This document shows, in pieces, positions 33,012 to 41,282 of a stretch of DNA of 63,045 bases. The stretch's first letter is position 1, and each line of letters opens with the position of its first letter. The stretch lies in contig JADHRF010000002.1 of NCBI GenBank assembly GCA_016777565.1, positions 1 to 63,045 on the forward strand, read 5' to 3'. Source of the DNA: Pelagibacteraceae bacterium (GTDB lineage Bacteria; Pseudomonadota; Alphaproteobacteria; Pelagibacterales; Pelagibacteraceae). The position numbers and the translations under genes were made by a program. The notes below the pieces were generated by a model, which had not been told where the DNA came from, searched no databases, and saw only the letters and a program-made list of their open reading frames with translations.

Positions 33012-33793
33012 TTCATAAATCAAGCATCATTTCAAATAAAGCAAAAATAGGCAAAAATGTAAAAATAGGTCCATTCTGTTATATCGGTAACCAAGTTGAA
33101 ATAGAAGATGATGTTGAATTAATTTCAAATGTACATATTGAAGGAAATACAAAAATAGGAAAAAAAACAAAAATTTTTCCGTTTGCGAGCATAGGAACAC
33201 AGCCACAGGATCTAAAATATAAAGATGAACCAAATAGTCTGGTTATAGGAGAAAGTAACATAATTAGAGAATACGTAACTATTAATCCAGGTACTGTTGG
33301 CGGAGGAGGTGTAACAACAGTAGGAAACAATTGTTTGTTTATGATTTCTTCTCATATTGCACATGATTGCAAAGTTGGAAATAATGTAATTATTGCAAAC
33401 AATGTTCCATTAGGCGGACATGTAGTTATTGAAGATTCAGTTGTTATAGGAGGCAACTCAGCTATTCAACAATTTACTAGAATAGGAAGACTAGCAATGA
33501 TCGGAGGCATGACAGGTGTATTGAAAGATGTAATTCCTTTTGGACTATCAATTGGTAATAGGAATCATCTACAAGGACTTAATTTGATAGGGCTCAGAAG
33601 AAAGAATTATGAAAATAAAAAAATTATGGAACTTAATAAAGCCTACGATAAAATATTTTCATCAAAAAATCTTCACGAAAATTTAAGTAAAATTAATGGA
33701 GAATACAAAGGGAATGAGCTTGTTGACGAGGTAATAAATTTTATAGCAAAAGACAAGAAAAGAGCAATTTGTACGCCACTAAACCAAGAGTAA
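33008..33793 (+). CDS. lpxA: UDP-N-acetylglucosamine acyltransferase
   Basis: Hexapeptide repeats; GTQPQDLKYKDEPNSLVIG; REYVTINPGTVGGGGVT; HIAHDCKVGNN. Confidence 0.95.
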   Translation: MIHKSSIISNKAKIGKNVKIGPFCYIGNQVEIEDDVELISNVHIEGNTKIGKKTKIFPFASIGTQPQDLKYKDEPNSLVIGESNIIREYVTINPGTVGGGGVTTVGNNCLFMISSHIAHDCKVGNNVIIANNVPLGGHVVIEDSVVIGGNSAIQQFTRIGRLAMIGGMTGVLKDVIPFGLSIGNRNHLQGLNLIGLRRKNYENKKIMELNKAYDKIFSSKNLHENLSKINGEYKGNELVDEVINFIAKDKKRAICTPLNQE

Positions 33794-33794
33794 A

Positions 33795-34589
33795 ATGATA
33801 GGATTAATATTTGGAGAAACAGACTTCCCAAAAATAATCTTAAAGAAAATTAGAAAAATAAAAAAAAAATATTTAATTATTGATTTAACAAAAAAAAAAA
33901 CTTTCAGAAAAGATGAATGTTTTAACTCTGTTTCAATTGGTCAAATAGGAAAAATTATAGAAATTTTAAAAGCAAATAAGTGTAAAAAAGTACTTTTTGC
34001 AGGCAGAGTCAATAAACCTAATTTTTCAAAAATTAAATTAGATCTAAAAGGTGTTTATTATATTCCTAAAATTATAAAAGCATCTAAAATTGGAGACGCA
34101 GCTATCTTAAAAGAAATTATAAATATATTTAAAAAAGAGCAAATTAAAACAATAAATTCATTAACATTTAATCCTGACCTCAGTTTAAGCGGGGGTATAC
34201 ACACCAAAACGAAACCTAATTATGATGACAGAAGTGATATTAAAATAGCTATCATGACATTAAATAAATTAAATAGTTATAATTTTAGCCAAGGTACAGT
34301 TGTAAGAAACCAAAAAATTTTAGCGATAGAGGGAAAAAGTGGCACACAAAAAATGTTGAGTAAGATAAAAAAAAACCAAGGAGTCTCAAAAGGAGTTTTA
34401 GTAAAATTTCCCAAAAAAAAACAAGACTTAAGAATAGACTTACCAACCATTGGGTTAAAAACATTAATTCAATGTAAAAGAAAAAATTTAAAAGGAGTAG
34501 TTTTAAAAAAAAAACAAAATGTTTGTTTAGATAAAAAAAAACTCATAAGCTTTGCAAACAAAAATAAAATTTTTATATCTTGCGTATGA
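33795..34589 (+). CDS. lpxI: UDP-2,3-diacylglucosamine pyrophosphatase, LpxI type (DUF1009)
   Basis: IGLIFGETDFPKIILK N-terminus; GDAAILKEI; KFPKKKQDLRIDLPTIGLKTLIQC; lies between lpxA and lpxB. Confidence 0.87.
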   Translation: MIGLIFGETDFPKIILKKIRKIKKKYLIIDLTKKKTFRKDECFNSVSIGQIGKIIEILKANKCKKVLFAGRVNKPNFSKIKLDLKGVYYIPKIIKASKIGDAAILKEIINIFKKEQIKTINSLTFNPDLSLSGGIHTKTKPNYDDRSDIKIAIMTLNKLNSYNFSQGTVVRNQKILAIEGKSGTQKMLSKIKKNQGVSKGVLVKFPKKKQDLRIDLPTIGLKTLIQCKRKNLKGVVLKKKQNVCLDKKKLISFANKNKIFISCV

Positions 34590-35716
34590 AAAAAATATTT
34601 ATATTAACAGGTGAAGCTTCTGGAGATAAACTTGCGTCAAAAGTTATATCAAAACTTCAAATATTTAATCCAAATATAGAGTATCTGTGTGTTGGTGGTG
34701 AAGGTCTTAAATCATTGGGGATAAAGTCAATATACAACGTAAAAGAAATTACTTACCTTGGTTTCACAAATGTACTATTAAATATATTTAAAATTAATAA
34801 TAAGATTAATAAAACTGTTGATGCAATTCTAGAATTTAAACCTGATATTCTTTTCACAGTAGATAGTCCCGACTTTACGTTAAGAGTAGCTAGAAGAATT
34901 AAAAATATAAATCCTCAAATAAAAACTGTTCATTATATTTCTCCACAAGTATGGGTTTGGAGGGAAGGTAGAATTAAAAAAATCAAACAATTTATTGATC
35001 ATATTTTGCTTCTTTTTAATTTTGAAAAACCTTATTTTGACAAAGAACAAGTAAGTTGCGAATTTGTAGGTCATCCATTATTGGAAGACAAGGTTGATGA
35101 TAAAATAGATATCAATCAGTTTATTGGAAAAAACAAAGCTCTAGTATCTATTTTTTCAGGCAGTCGTGTTTCAGAAGTAAATATTTTAATGCCAATCTTA
35201 ATTGATTTTATTAAATTAATGGGCAAAAAATACAATGATATTACTTATATTTTTCATTCAACTCATGAAAATAGTCAATTAATTCATTCTTATATTAAAA
35301 AAAATGATTTGAGTAATTGTGAGGTGATAAGTGACGATAAAATTAAATCTCACTTGTTAAAAAAATCAATTTTCGCAGTTGCAAAATCAGGCACAGTGTC
35401 TCTCGAAATTTGCAATGCCAAAATACCATCAATAATCCTTTATAAAATGAATTTTATTAATTTTTTAATTATTAAAATGTTAGTTAAAATTAAATATGCA
35501 AATATAATCAATATCGCAGCTAACGATGAGATAATTCCAGAGTTATTACAATCCAAATGTAATCCAAAAAATATTTTTGATATTGTAAGTAATTTTTTAG
35601 ATAATCCTTCTAAAATAAAAGATCAGGTAGAAAAGACCCAAGAGATTTTGAGTCAATTTAAGACAGAGATATCACCCTCTGAATCAGCGGGCAAAGCTCT
35701 AAATAAACTCTTATAG
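34586..35716 (+). CDS. lpxB: lipid-A-disaccharide synthase
   Basis: FILTGEASGDKLASKVI; YISPQVWVWREGRIKKIKQFIDHILLLFNFEKPYFD. ATG at 34586 preferred over TTG 34580. Confidence 0.94.
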   Translation: MKKIFILTGEASGDKLASKVISKLQIFNPNIEYLCVGGEGLKSLGIKSIYNVKEITYLGFTNVLLNIFKINNKINKTVDAILEFKPDILFTVDSPDFTLRVARRIKNINPQIKTVHYISPQVWVWREGRIKKIKQFIDHILLLFNFEKPYFDKEQVSCEFVGHPLLEDKVDDKIDINQFIGKNKALVSIFSGSRVSEVNILMPILIDFIKLMGKKYNDITYIFHSTHENSQLIHSYIKKNDLSNCEVISDDKIKSHLLKKSIFAVAKSGTVSLEICNAKIPSIILYKMNFINFLIIKMLVKIKYANIINIAANDEIIPELLQSKCNPKNIFDIVSNFLDNPSKIKDQVEKTQEILSQFKTEISPSESAGKALNKLL

Positions 35717-35776
35717 TTACTCACAATAAGGTAAAAAAAACTCTTTCATTAAGCCTAAAAAAGAACATTATATAAT

Positions 35777-36511
35777 ATGCCTTTCGCAATTATTCTAATA
35801 GTTGGAATCGTTGTTTATAACACTGGCGTAATAGATAAAATAAAGAATCCCGAAAAAGAAGTAGTCTCCGAAATTGTTATACCAACACCTGTGGAGGTTA
35901 AACCTGCTCTCGAAGAGATTAAACCAACTGCAAAAAAACTTGAGCCAATTAAAGAAGAAGTAAAAGCAGAAACAAAACAACCTGAGCCAATTAAAGAAGA
36001 AATTAAGGCTGAAATAAAACAACCAGAACCCGTTAAAGAAGAAGTTAAGGCTGAAATAAAACAACCAGAACCTGCTCAAGAAGCAGTAAAAGAGGAGCCA
36101 ACAGCAGAGCAAGAACAAACAACAACAGAAGAAATTAAAATAGAAGAAACAGAAAGCAACTACCTAAAAATAATCTTATACATAGTAGGAGCAATAGCAG
36201 CAATTTTTGGAGGATTTTATTTTTTCTCAAATAGAGGCGGTGCTGGCTCCCAAACAGCAAGTAGTACAGTAGATACCGCTAGAAGAGATATAGAAGAAAG
36301 TTATCAGTCTGAGTCTCAAGAACAACAACCAGCTAAAGAAGAAACTCCACAAGAAACTCAAGACCAAGAACTAGCTCAAGAAGAAACTCCACAAGAAACT
36401 CAAGACCAAGAACTAGCTCAAGAAGAAACTCAAACAGAAACTACACAAACAGAAGAAAATACAAACAATCAATCGTCTAATAATGAAGATGAAAATAATA
36501 ACAAACAATAG
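35777..36511 (+). CDS. hypothetical two-TM acidic protein with 14-residue tandem repeats
   Basis: N-terminal hydrophobic segment (FAIILIVGIVVYNTGVI), three EP(I/V)KEE(V/I)KAE(T/I)KQP units, a second TM (YLKIILYIVGAIAAIFGGFYFF), two EETPQETQDQELAQ units. Start codon uncertain. Confidence 0.65.
   Translation: MPFAIILIVGIVVYNTGVIDKIKNPEKEVVSEIVIPTPVEVKPALEEIKPTAKKLEPIKEEVKAETKQPEPIKEEIKAEIKQPEPVKEEVKAEIKQPEPAQEAVKEEPTAEQEQTTTEEIKIEETESNYLKIILYIVGAIAAIFGGFYFFSNRGGAGSQTASSTVDTARRDIEESYQSESQEQQPAKEETPQETQDQELAQEETPQETQDQELAQEETQTETTQTEENTNNQSSNNEDENNNKQ
35942..36067 (+). repeat. three in-frame 42-bp tandem repeats (diverged)
   Basis: 35942-35983, 35984-36025, 36026-36067, encoding EPIKEEVKAETKQP / EPIKEEIKAEIKQP / EPVKEEVKAEIKQP. 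Confidence 0.93.
36338..36431 (+). repeat. two identical 42-bp tandem repeats plus a 10-bp partial third copy
   Basis: GAAGAAACTCCACAAGAAACTCAAGACCAAGAACTAGCTCAA at 36338-36379 and 36380-36421, then GAAGAAACTC. Confidence 0.95.
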
Positions 36512-36540
36512 TAAAATCTACAATAAGATGAGATTCTACT
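36510..36540. terminator. possible bidirectional terminator between convergent genes
   Basis: AGTAAAATCT / AGATTCTACT inverted repeat (9 of 10 pair) with an 11-nt loop; AT-rich, no strong U-tract. Confidence 0.3.
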
Positions 36541-36550
36541 GATAGGTCCT

Positions 36551-37321
36551 CTAGATATAATTCTTTCCACCTTTTAAATAAGCACACTTCTCACAAGTAG
36601 GTTCAATATTCGGTGGACTATCTAAATCAAGAACTTTTTTCATTTCAGTTAGTTTTGACTCAATCCAAGATGTATCAACTTTATATGGAACTAAAGTTGT
36701 TTTAAAATCCATTTTATTTTCAAAACTATTATTATTTTTTTCACCGTTACAAACATAGAAGTATGATGTATCTGAAACATAAAAATTCATTTTTCTTAAA
36801 ATATGGACATAGATATCCATTTGTAATTTATAACTTAAATGCCACTCACTACCTAGATACGAGGCAATAGAAACTGGATAATTTGAGGATTGAGCTTTAT
36901 AATCAACTACAATTAATTTTTTTTCTTTTTGATCAAACCAAATATCATCAATCCCTCCATGTAAAATAAGATTAGTTTTTTTATCTAAATATGAAATTCC
37001 TCCTTTTAATGAATTTCTCCAAACATCTAAATCTTTATGTTGATAAGGAATAAAATCTAAATTATTTCTAATCATAATTGGATGTTTTTTTTGTTCTTTT
37101 CGGTATTGGTCAAATTCTTTTTTTAGTAGTTCATCAACAGCACTATTGAGTGCCCAGCCGGGCATAGAGGGTTCTTTTAAACCAATAACTCGATCTAAAT
37201 AGAAACACCTTTTACAACTTAAAAAATTGCTAAACTTAGATCTACTAATTTTAAAAGGTGTATTTGATCTTTTATCGTAGAGAGAATTCTTTCTAACCCT
37301 AAAAGAGGTAGCTTCTTTCAT
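36551..37321 (-). CDS. standalone PD-(D/E)XK (RecB/Cas4/AddB-like) nuclease
   Basis: ISRSKFSNFLSCKRCFYLDRVIGL N-terminus; HGGIDDIW, VVDYKA (D-x-K) and LQMDIY (QxxxY) motifs; C-terminal CEKC. Confidence 0.82.
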   Translation of the reverse strand: MKEATSFRVRKNSLYDKRSNTPFKISRSKFSNFLSCKRCFYLDRVIGLKEPSMPGWALNSAVDELLKKEFDQYRKEQKKHPIMIRNNLDFIPYQHKDLDVWRNSLKGGISYLDKKTNLILHGGIDDIWFDQKEKKLIVVDYKAQSSNYPVSIASYLGSEWHLSYKLQMDIYVHILRKMNFYVSDTSYFYVCNGEKNNNSFENKMDFKTTLVPYKVDTSWIESKLTEMKKVLDLDSPPNIEPTCEKCAYLKGGKNYI

Positions 37322-37324
37322 TGA

Positions 37325-38713
37325 TTATATTTTGGTTAGTCTTTTTACAACTTCAGCTTTATCTAGTGACATGATTACGTCGTATAATCCTGGTCCGAAT
37401 CTTGAACCAACCAATCCAATTCTTAAAGGCTGACCCACACCTTTGAAATTGGTTTTATGTTTCTCAATTAAAGTTTTTATAATTGGTTCTAGATTTTCTC
37501 TATTAACTGAAGAAAGTTTTTCAAATTCTAATACAAAATCCTTTACTATTAGTTTAGACTGATCATCCAATAACTTCTTGTCTTCATCTCCAATTTTGAT
37601 GTCTTCATTAATTATGTATTGAGCGTTATTAACAATATCTTCTAATGTTTTTGCTTTATTTTTTAAAAAGACCATACTTTTTATTAGAGCGGTATCTTTA
37701 GAACCATCAAAAGGTTTTTTGTATTTTGCCACGTATTCTTTTAATTCTTCGAAAAGATCTTTTTCATCCATTTTTTTAATATAAGTCTCGTTCATTGAAA
37801 GAATTCTAGCCATATCTAACTTTGACGGTGATTTACCAACTCCACTTAGATCAAATAGATCAATACTTTCTTGTTTAGTAAATATTTCTTTATCTTTATA
37901 AGACCATCCTAATCTAAGTAAATAATTTCTAAGAGCATCAGCCATAATTCCAATTTTTACATAATCATCAATTGTAGATGCGTTGTCTCTTTTCGATAAC
38001 TTTTTACCTTTATCACTATGAATTAAAGGTATGTGTGCAAAATTAGGAACTTCCCATGCCATAGCCTCATAAATTTGCTTTTGTTTGAAAGAATTTATCA
38101 TGTGATCGTCTCCACGGATTACATGAGTAATTTTCATTTCATGGTCATCTACAGTTGCTGATAGTTGATAGGTAGGTGACTTATCTTTCCTTAAAATTAC
38201 AAAGTCTTCAATTGTTGAATTAGAAATATTTCTTTCACCTTGAACTAAATCTTTTATGATTGTGTTTCCTAGAATCTTACTTTTAAACCTTATGACAGGT
38301 TTAACATCTTTTGGAATTTGAAGATCTTTAGCATCTCTCCATTTCCTATTATAAACATAAGGCATGCTTTGCTTCTTACATTTTTCCTTCTGTTCATTAA
38401 TTTCTTCTTCAGAGCAATAACATTCATAAGCAAAACCTTTTTTGATAAGCTTTTCTGCTACTTCAACATGTTTAGAAATATTTTTAGATTGAATATATTC
38501 ATTACCGTCATGCGCAATGCCAAGCCAAGCTAATGATGAAATAATCTGAGTTTTAAACTCATTTTTTGATCTTTCTTTATCTGTATCCTCTATTCTTAAA
38601 AAATACTTGCCTTTGTTTTTTTTAGCTAGCAACCAATTAAATAAAGCTGTTCTAACTCCGCCAATATGAAGAGGCCCAGTAGGAGAGGGCGCAAACCTAC
38701 AATTAAAACTCAT
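37325..38713 (-). CDS. gltX: glutamyl-tRNA synthetase
   Basis: RFAPSPTGPLHIGGVRTALFNWLLAKK; DKGKKLSKRD (KMSKS-like). Confidence 0.96.
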   Translation of the reverse strand: MSFNCRFAPSPTGPLHIGGVRTALFNWLLAKKNKGKYFLRIEDTDKERSKNEFKTQIISSLAWLGIAHDGNEYIQSKNISKHVEVAEKLIKKGFAYECYCSEEEINEQKEKCKKQSMPYVYNRKWRDAKDLQIPKDVKPVIRFKSKILGNTIIKDLVQGERNISNSTIEDFVILRKDKSPTYQLSATVDDHEMKITHVIRGDDHMINSFKQKQIYEAMAWEVPNFAHIPLIHSDKGKKLSKRDNASTIDDYVKIGIMADALRNYLLRLGWSYKDKEIFTKQESIDLFDLSGVGKSPSKLDMARILSMNETYIKKMDEKDLFEELKEYVAKYKKPFDGSKDTALIKSMVFLKNKAKTLEDIVNNAQYIINEDIKIGDEDKKLLDDQSKLIVKDFVLEFEKLSSVNRENLEPIIKTLIEKHKTNFKGVGQPLRIGLVGSRFGPGLYDVIMSLDKAEVVKRLTKI

Positions 38714-38732
38714 TTAACCTAATTAGACTATT

Positions 38733-39407
38733 TTAGTGGAAGTTTCTATATAAAGACACGAGTTTGCCTTGAATTTTTATTCTGTTTGCAGCATATATTT
38801 TAGTACCATAGTTTTTATTTGCTGCTTCAAGTGCAATCGTATTACCTTTTTTTCTAATTCTTTTTAGTGTTGCCTCTTGGTCATCAATTAAAACAACGGC
38901 AATTTGACCACTTTCAACACTTGTAGTTTTTTTTACTATGACAGTGTCCCCATCATTAATTCCTGCTTCAATCATGGAGTCGCCTTTAACTTTAAGACCA
39001 TAATGTTCACCATTACTTTGCAAATCTTCTGGCAACGATACCTTATCAACTTCTTGTTGTATTGCTTCGATTGGAGTACCTGCTGCTATACTTCCTAATA
39101 TTGAAATTTCACTTGCCGTTTTAGGATCTTTATCTAGACCCCCTTTTATTACGCTAGGCGTAAATGAATTAAAAATGTCATTAGCACTTGCATTCTCTGG
39201 AAGCTTAACAACCTCTAGCGCTCTTGCCTTGTGTGCTAATCTTTTAACAAATCCTCTTTCCTCTAGAGCTGAAATTAATCTGTGTATTCCTGATTTCGAC
39301 TTAAGGTTGAGCGAGTTTTTCATTTCCTCATAAGAAGGAGATATTCCAGAAGATCTAATCTTCTTGTTAATGAAAAGTAGTAAATTTTTTTGTTTTTTTG
39401 TAAGCAT
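38733..39407 (-). CDS. lexA: LexA repressor
   Basis: Winged HTH; Ala-Gly cleavage site region SIAAGTPIEAIQQ; GDSMIEAGINDGDTVIVKK (Ser) and ATLKRI (Lys) of the S24 peptidase. Confidence 0.96.
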   Translation of the reverse strand: MLTKKQKNLLLFINKKIRSSGISPSYEEMKNSLNLKSKSGIHRLISALEERGFVKRLAHKARALEVVKLPENASANDIFNSFTPSVIKGGLDKDPKTASEISILGSIAAGTPIEAIQQEVDKVSLPEDLQSNGEHYGLKVKGDSMIEAGINDGDTVIVKKTTSVESGQIAVVLIDDQEATLKRIRKKGNTIALEAANKNYGTKIYAANRIKIQGKLVSLYRNFH

Positions 39408-39409
39408 AA

Positions 39410-39424
39410 GAACAAACCCTGTAC
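39410..39424. promoter_or_regulatory. degenerate second SOS box (GAAC-N7-GTAC)
   Basis: GAACAAACCCTGTAC, one mismatch to GAAC-N7-GAAC (reverse complement of the alphaproteobacterial LexA box); 21 bp from the perfect box. Confidence 0.45.
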
Positions 39425-39430
39425 ATTGAT

Positions 39431-39445
39431 GTTCTATAAAAGTTC
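39431..39445. promoter_or_regulatory. LexA/SOS box, perfect GTTC-N7-GTTC
   Basis: GTTCTATAAAAGTTC in the lexA promoter region. Confidence 0.85.
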
Positions 39446-39464
39446 TCTTTCAAGATCAATGGTT

Positions 39465-39491
39465 AATTAACCTTTATTTTAAAGGTTAATT
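39465..39491 (-). terminator. stem-loop at the 3' end of the trp operon
   Basis: Perfect 11-bp inverted repeat AATTAACCTTT-ATTTT-AAAGGTTAATT overlapping the trpC stop codon; no clear U-tract after it on the minus strand. Confidence 0.5.
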
Positions 39492-40282
39492 GATAATATT
39501 TCTTTGATTAATTTGTTTGTTTCACCGCTAGCTAGAAGTGATTCACCGATTAAGAAGTTTTTAATACCGGTATTATCATAAATATATTGAACATCTTTTT
39601 GGTTTTTAATCCCGCTTTCAGAAATTAACGGTCCTTTGTGGGAGATTAATTTTTTTTTTATTATAATAGAATTATCCAAAGAAACATTTAAAGTTTTGAG
39701 ATCTCGATTGTTAATACCAATAATTGCTTCATTATATTTTAAAGCCATTTCTGCTTCATTTTCATCATGCACCTCAACAATAATACTTAGCTTATTTTTC
39801 AAAGCTTCACTATAAATTTCATCTGCTTGTTTTTCTGACAACGCAGAAAGGATGATCAAAATACAATCACAACCAAAGCTTTTAGAATATGAAACCTGAT
39901 AAGGGTCTATAAAAAAATCTTTAGCGAGAATAGGTAATTTAATTTTTTTTTTTATTTCAGAGATATAATTTAAATTACCAAGAAAAAACTTTTCTTCAGT
40001 TAAAACAGACAGGCAAGCAACATTGCTTTCAGCGTACAAACTTGAAATTTTTACAGGGTTAAAATCTTTAACAATAACTCCCGCAGAAGGGCTGGCCTTT
40101 TTAACTTCTGCTATCAATGAAATTTTTTTTTGTTCCTGGTTACTAATTATTTTTTCTTTAAAATTTAAAAAATTATCAATAGATTTTATTTTGCTCTCTA
40201 TTGTAGCTAATGAGTTTTTTTCTTTTATTCCTTTAAGATCTTCTTTTTTTTGTTTAATTATCTTTTCTAAAACATTTTCCAT
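39479..40282 (-). CDS. trpC: indole-3-glycerol phosphate synthase
   Basis: LIAEVKKASPSAGVI; LPILAKDFFIDPYQV; IGINNRDLKTLNVS; SESGI. Confidence 0.95.
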   Translation of the reverse strand: MENVLEKIIKQKKEDLKGIKEKNSLATIESKIKSIDNFLNFKEKIISNQEQKKISLIAEVKKASPSAGVIVKDFNPVKISSLYAESNVACLSVLTEEKFFLGNLNYISEIKKKIKLPILAKDFFIDPYQVSYSKSFGCDCILIILSALSEKQADEIYSEALKNKLSIIVEVHDENEAEMALKYNEAIIGINNRDLKTLNVSLDNSIIIKKKLISHKGPLISESGIKNQKDVQYIYDNTGIKNFLIGESLLASGETNKLIKEILSINL

Positions 40283-41277
40283 TAAACAGCCTGTATTTTT
40301 TGTAAATGTTCATAAGCCTTACCGGACTTTAAATGATGTTTACTAAACTCGTAAGCTTTTTTAAAAACTTTTTCTTTATTTAAAACCATTAAACCTGCAG
40401 CAACATTTAAAGAAACTGAATCTAAAAATTCATTATCCTCACCCTTGAAAATGTCTACTATTTTACTGGCATTATACTCGGCATTTTTACCTTTAAGGTT
40501 TTCTTTATTTTTATTTGTAATATTCAAATCAATTGGATCTATTAAAAAACTTCTAATATTTCCATTATTTAATTCAACAATTTTTGTTTTTACAAAAGGA
40601 GAAATTTCATCCATTCCATCTTCGCTATGAACAATATAAGCATTCTCAACATTATTTTCTTTTAAAGCTTCCGCAAAAGGCATCATCCATTTTTTATCAA
40701 ATACACCTACTACTTGTTTTTTAACTTGCGCAGGACTACTTAGAGGTCCAATTAAATTGAAAATAGTTTTTTTAGCTATTTTTTTTCTAGCGCCTGCTAC
40801 ATATTTCATAGCTTGATGGTAGTTTGGTGCAAACATAAAAGCAAAATTCACTTTTTCAATTGCTTTTTCAGCTTCTAAGGGATTTAAGTTAATATTAATT
40901 TTTAAGGCTTCTAAGACATCAGCTGAACCACAATTTGATGATACTGCTTTATTTCCATGCTTAGCAACTTTAATACCAATACTCGCTAAAACGATTGCTG
41001 CTGCTGTCGATATATTTAGAGAGTTTTGACCGTCACCACCTGTCCCACAAGTATCAATCGTTCCTGTTGGTGCTTTGACCAAAGTAGCTTTTGATCTCAT
41101 AACAAAAATACCACCAGCTAACTCATCTTTAGTTTCGCCTTTATTTGATAGCGCATTTAGAATCTTAATAATACTATCCTCATCATACTTTCCTTCCATA
41201 ATATTTAAAAAAAGATTTTTACTTTCTTCAAATGAAAGGTTTTTTTTAGAATCTAATTTTTGTAAAAAATTTATCAT
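40282..41277 (-). CDS. trpD: anthranilate phosphoribosyltransferase
   Basis: DTCGTGGDGQNSLNISTAAAIVLASIGIKVAKHGNKAVSSNCGSADVLE. Confidence 0.96.
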   Translation of the reverse strand: MINFLQKLDSKKNLSFEESKNLFLNIMEGKYDEDSIIKILNALSNKGETKDELAGGIFVMRSKATLVKAPTGTIDTCGTGGDGQNSLNISTAAAIVLASIGIKVAKHGNKAVSSNCGSADVLEALKININLNPLEAEKAIEKVNFAFMFAPNYHQAMKYVAGARKKIAKKTIFNLIGPLSSPAQVKKQVVGVFDKKWMMPFAEALKENNVENAYIVHSEDGMDEISPFVKTKIVELNNGNIRSFLIDPIDLNITNKNKENLKGKNAEYNASKIVDIFKGEDNEFLDSVSLNVAAGLMVLNKEKVFKKAYEFSKHHLKSGKAYEHLQKIQAV

Positions 41278-41282
41278 TTGAT

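Noticed and set aside
33795-34589. LpxI instead of LpxH as an unusual lipid A route
   Set aside because: LpxI (DUF1009) is the established alphaproteobacterial replacement for LpxH.
35795-36118. 107-aa minus-strand ORF rich in F/W/L
   Set aside because: Antisense shadow of the Glu/Lys-rich repeat; no independent start signal or family.
35942-36431. Regularly spaced 42-bp repeats considered as a CRISPR-like array
   Set aside because: Units are directly contiguous with no spacers, in frame within an open ORF, and the two blocks differ in sequence; these are coding tandem repeats.
36551-37321. Cas4-like nuclease as evidence of a CRISPR-Cas or defence island
   Set aside because: No cas1/cas2, repeats, toxin or mobile genes nearby; neighbours are housekeeping genes, so a repair role is likelier.
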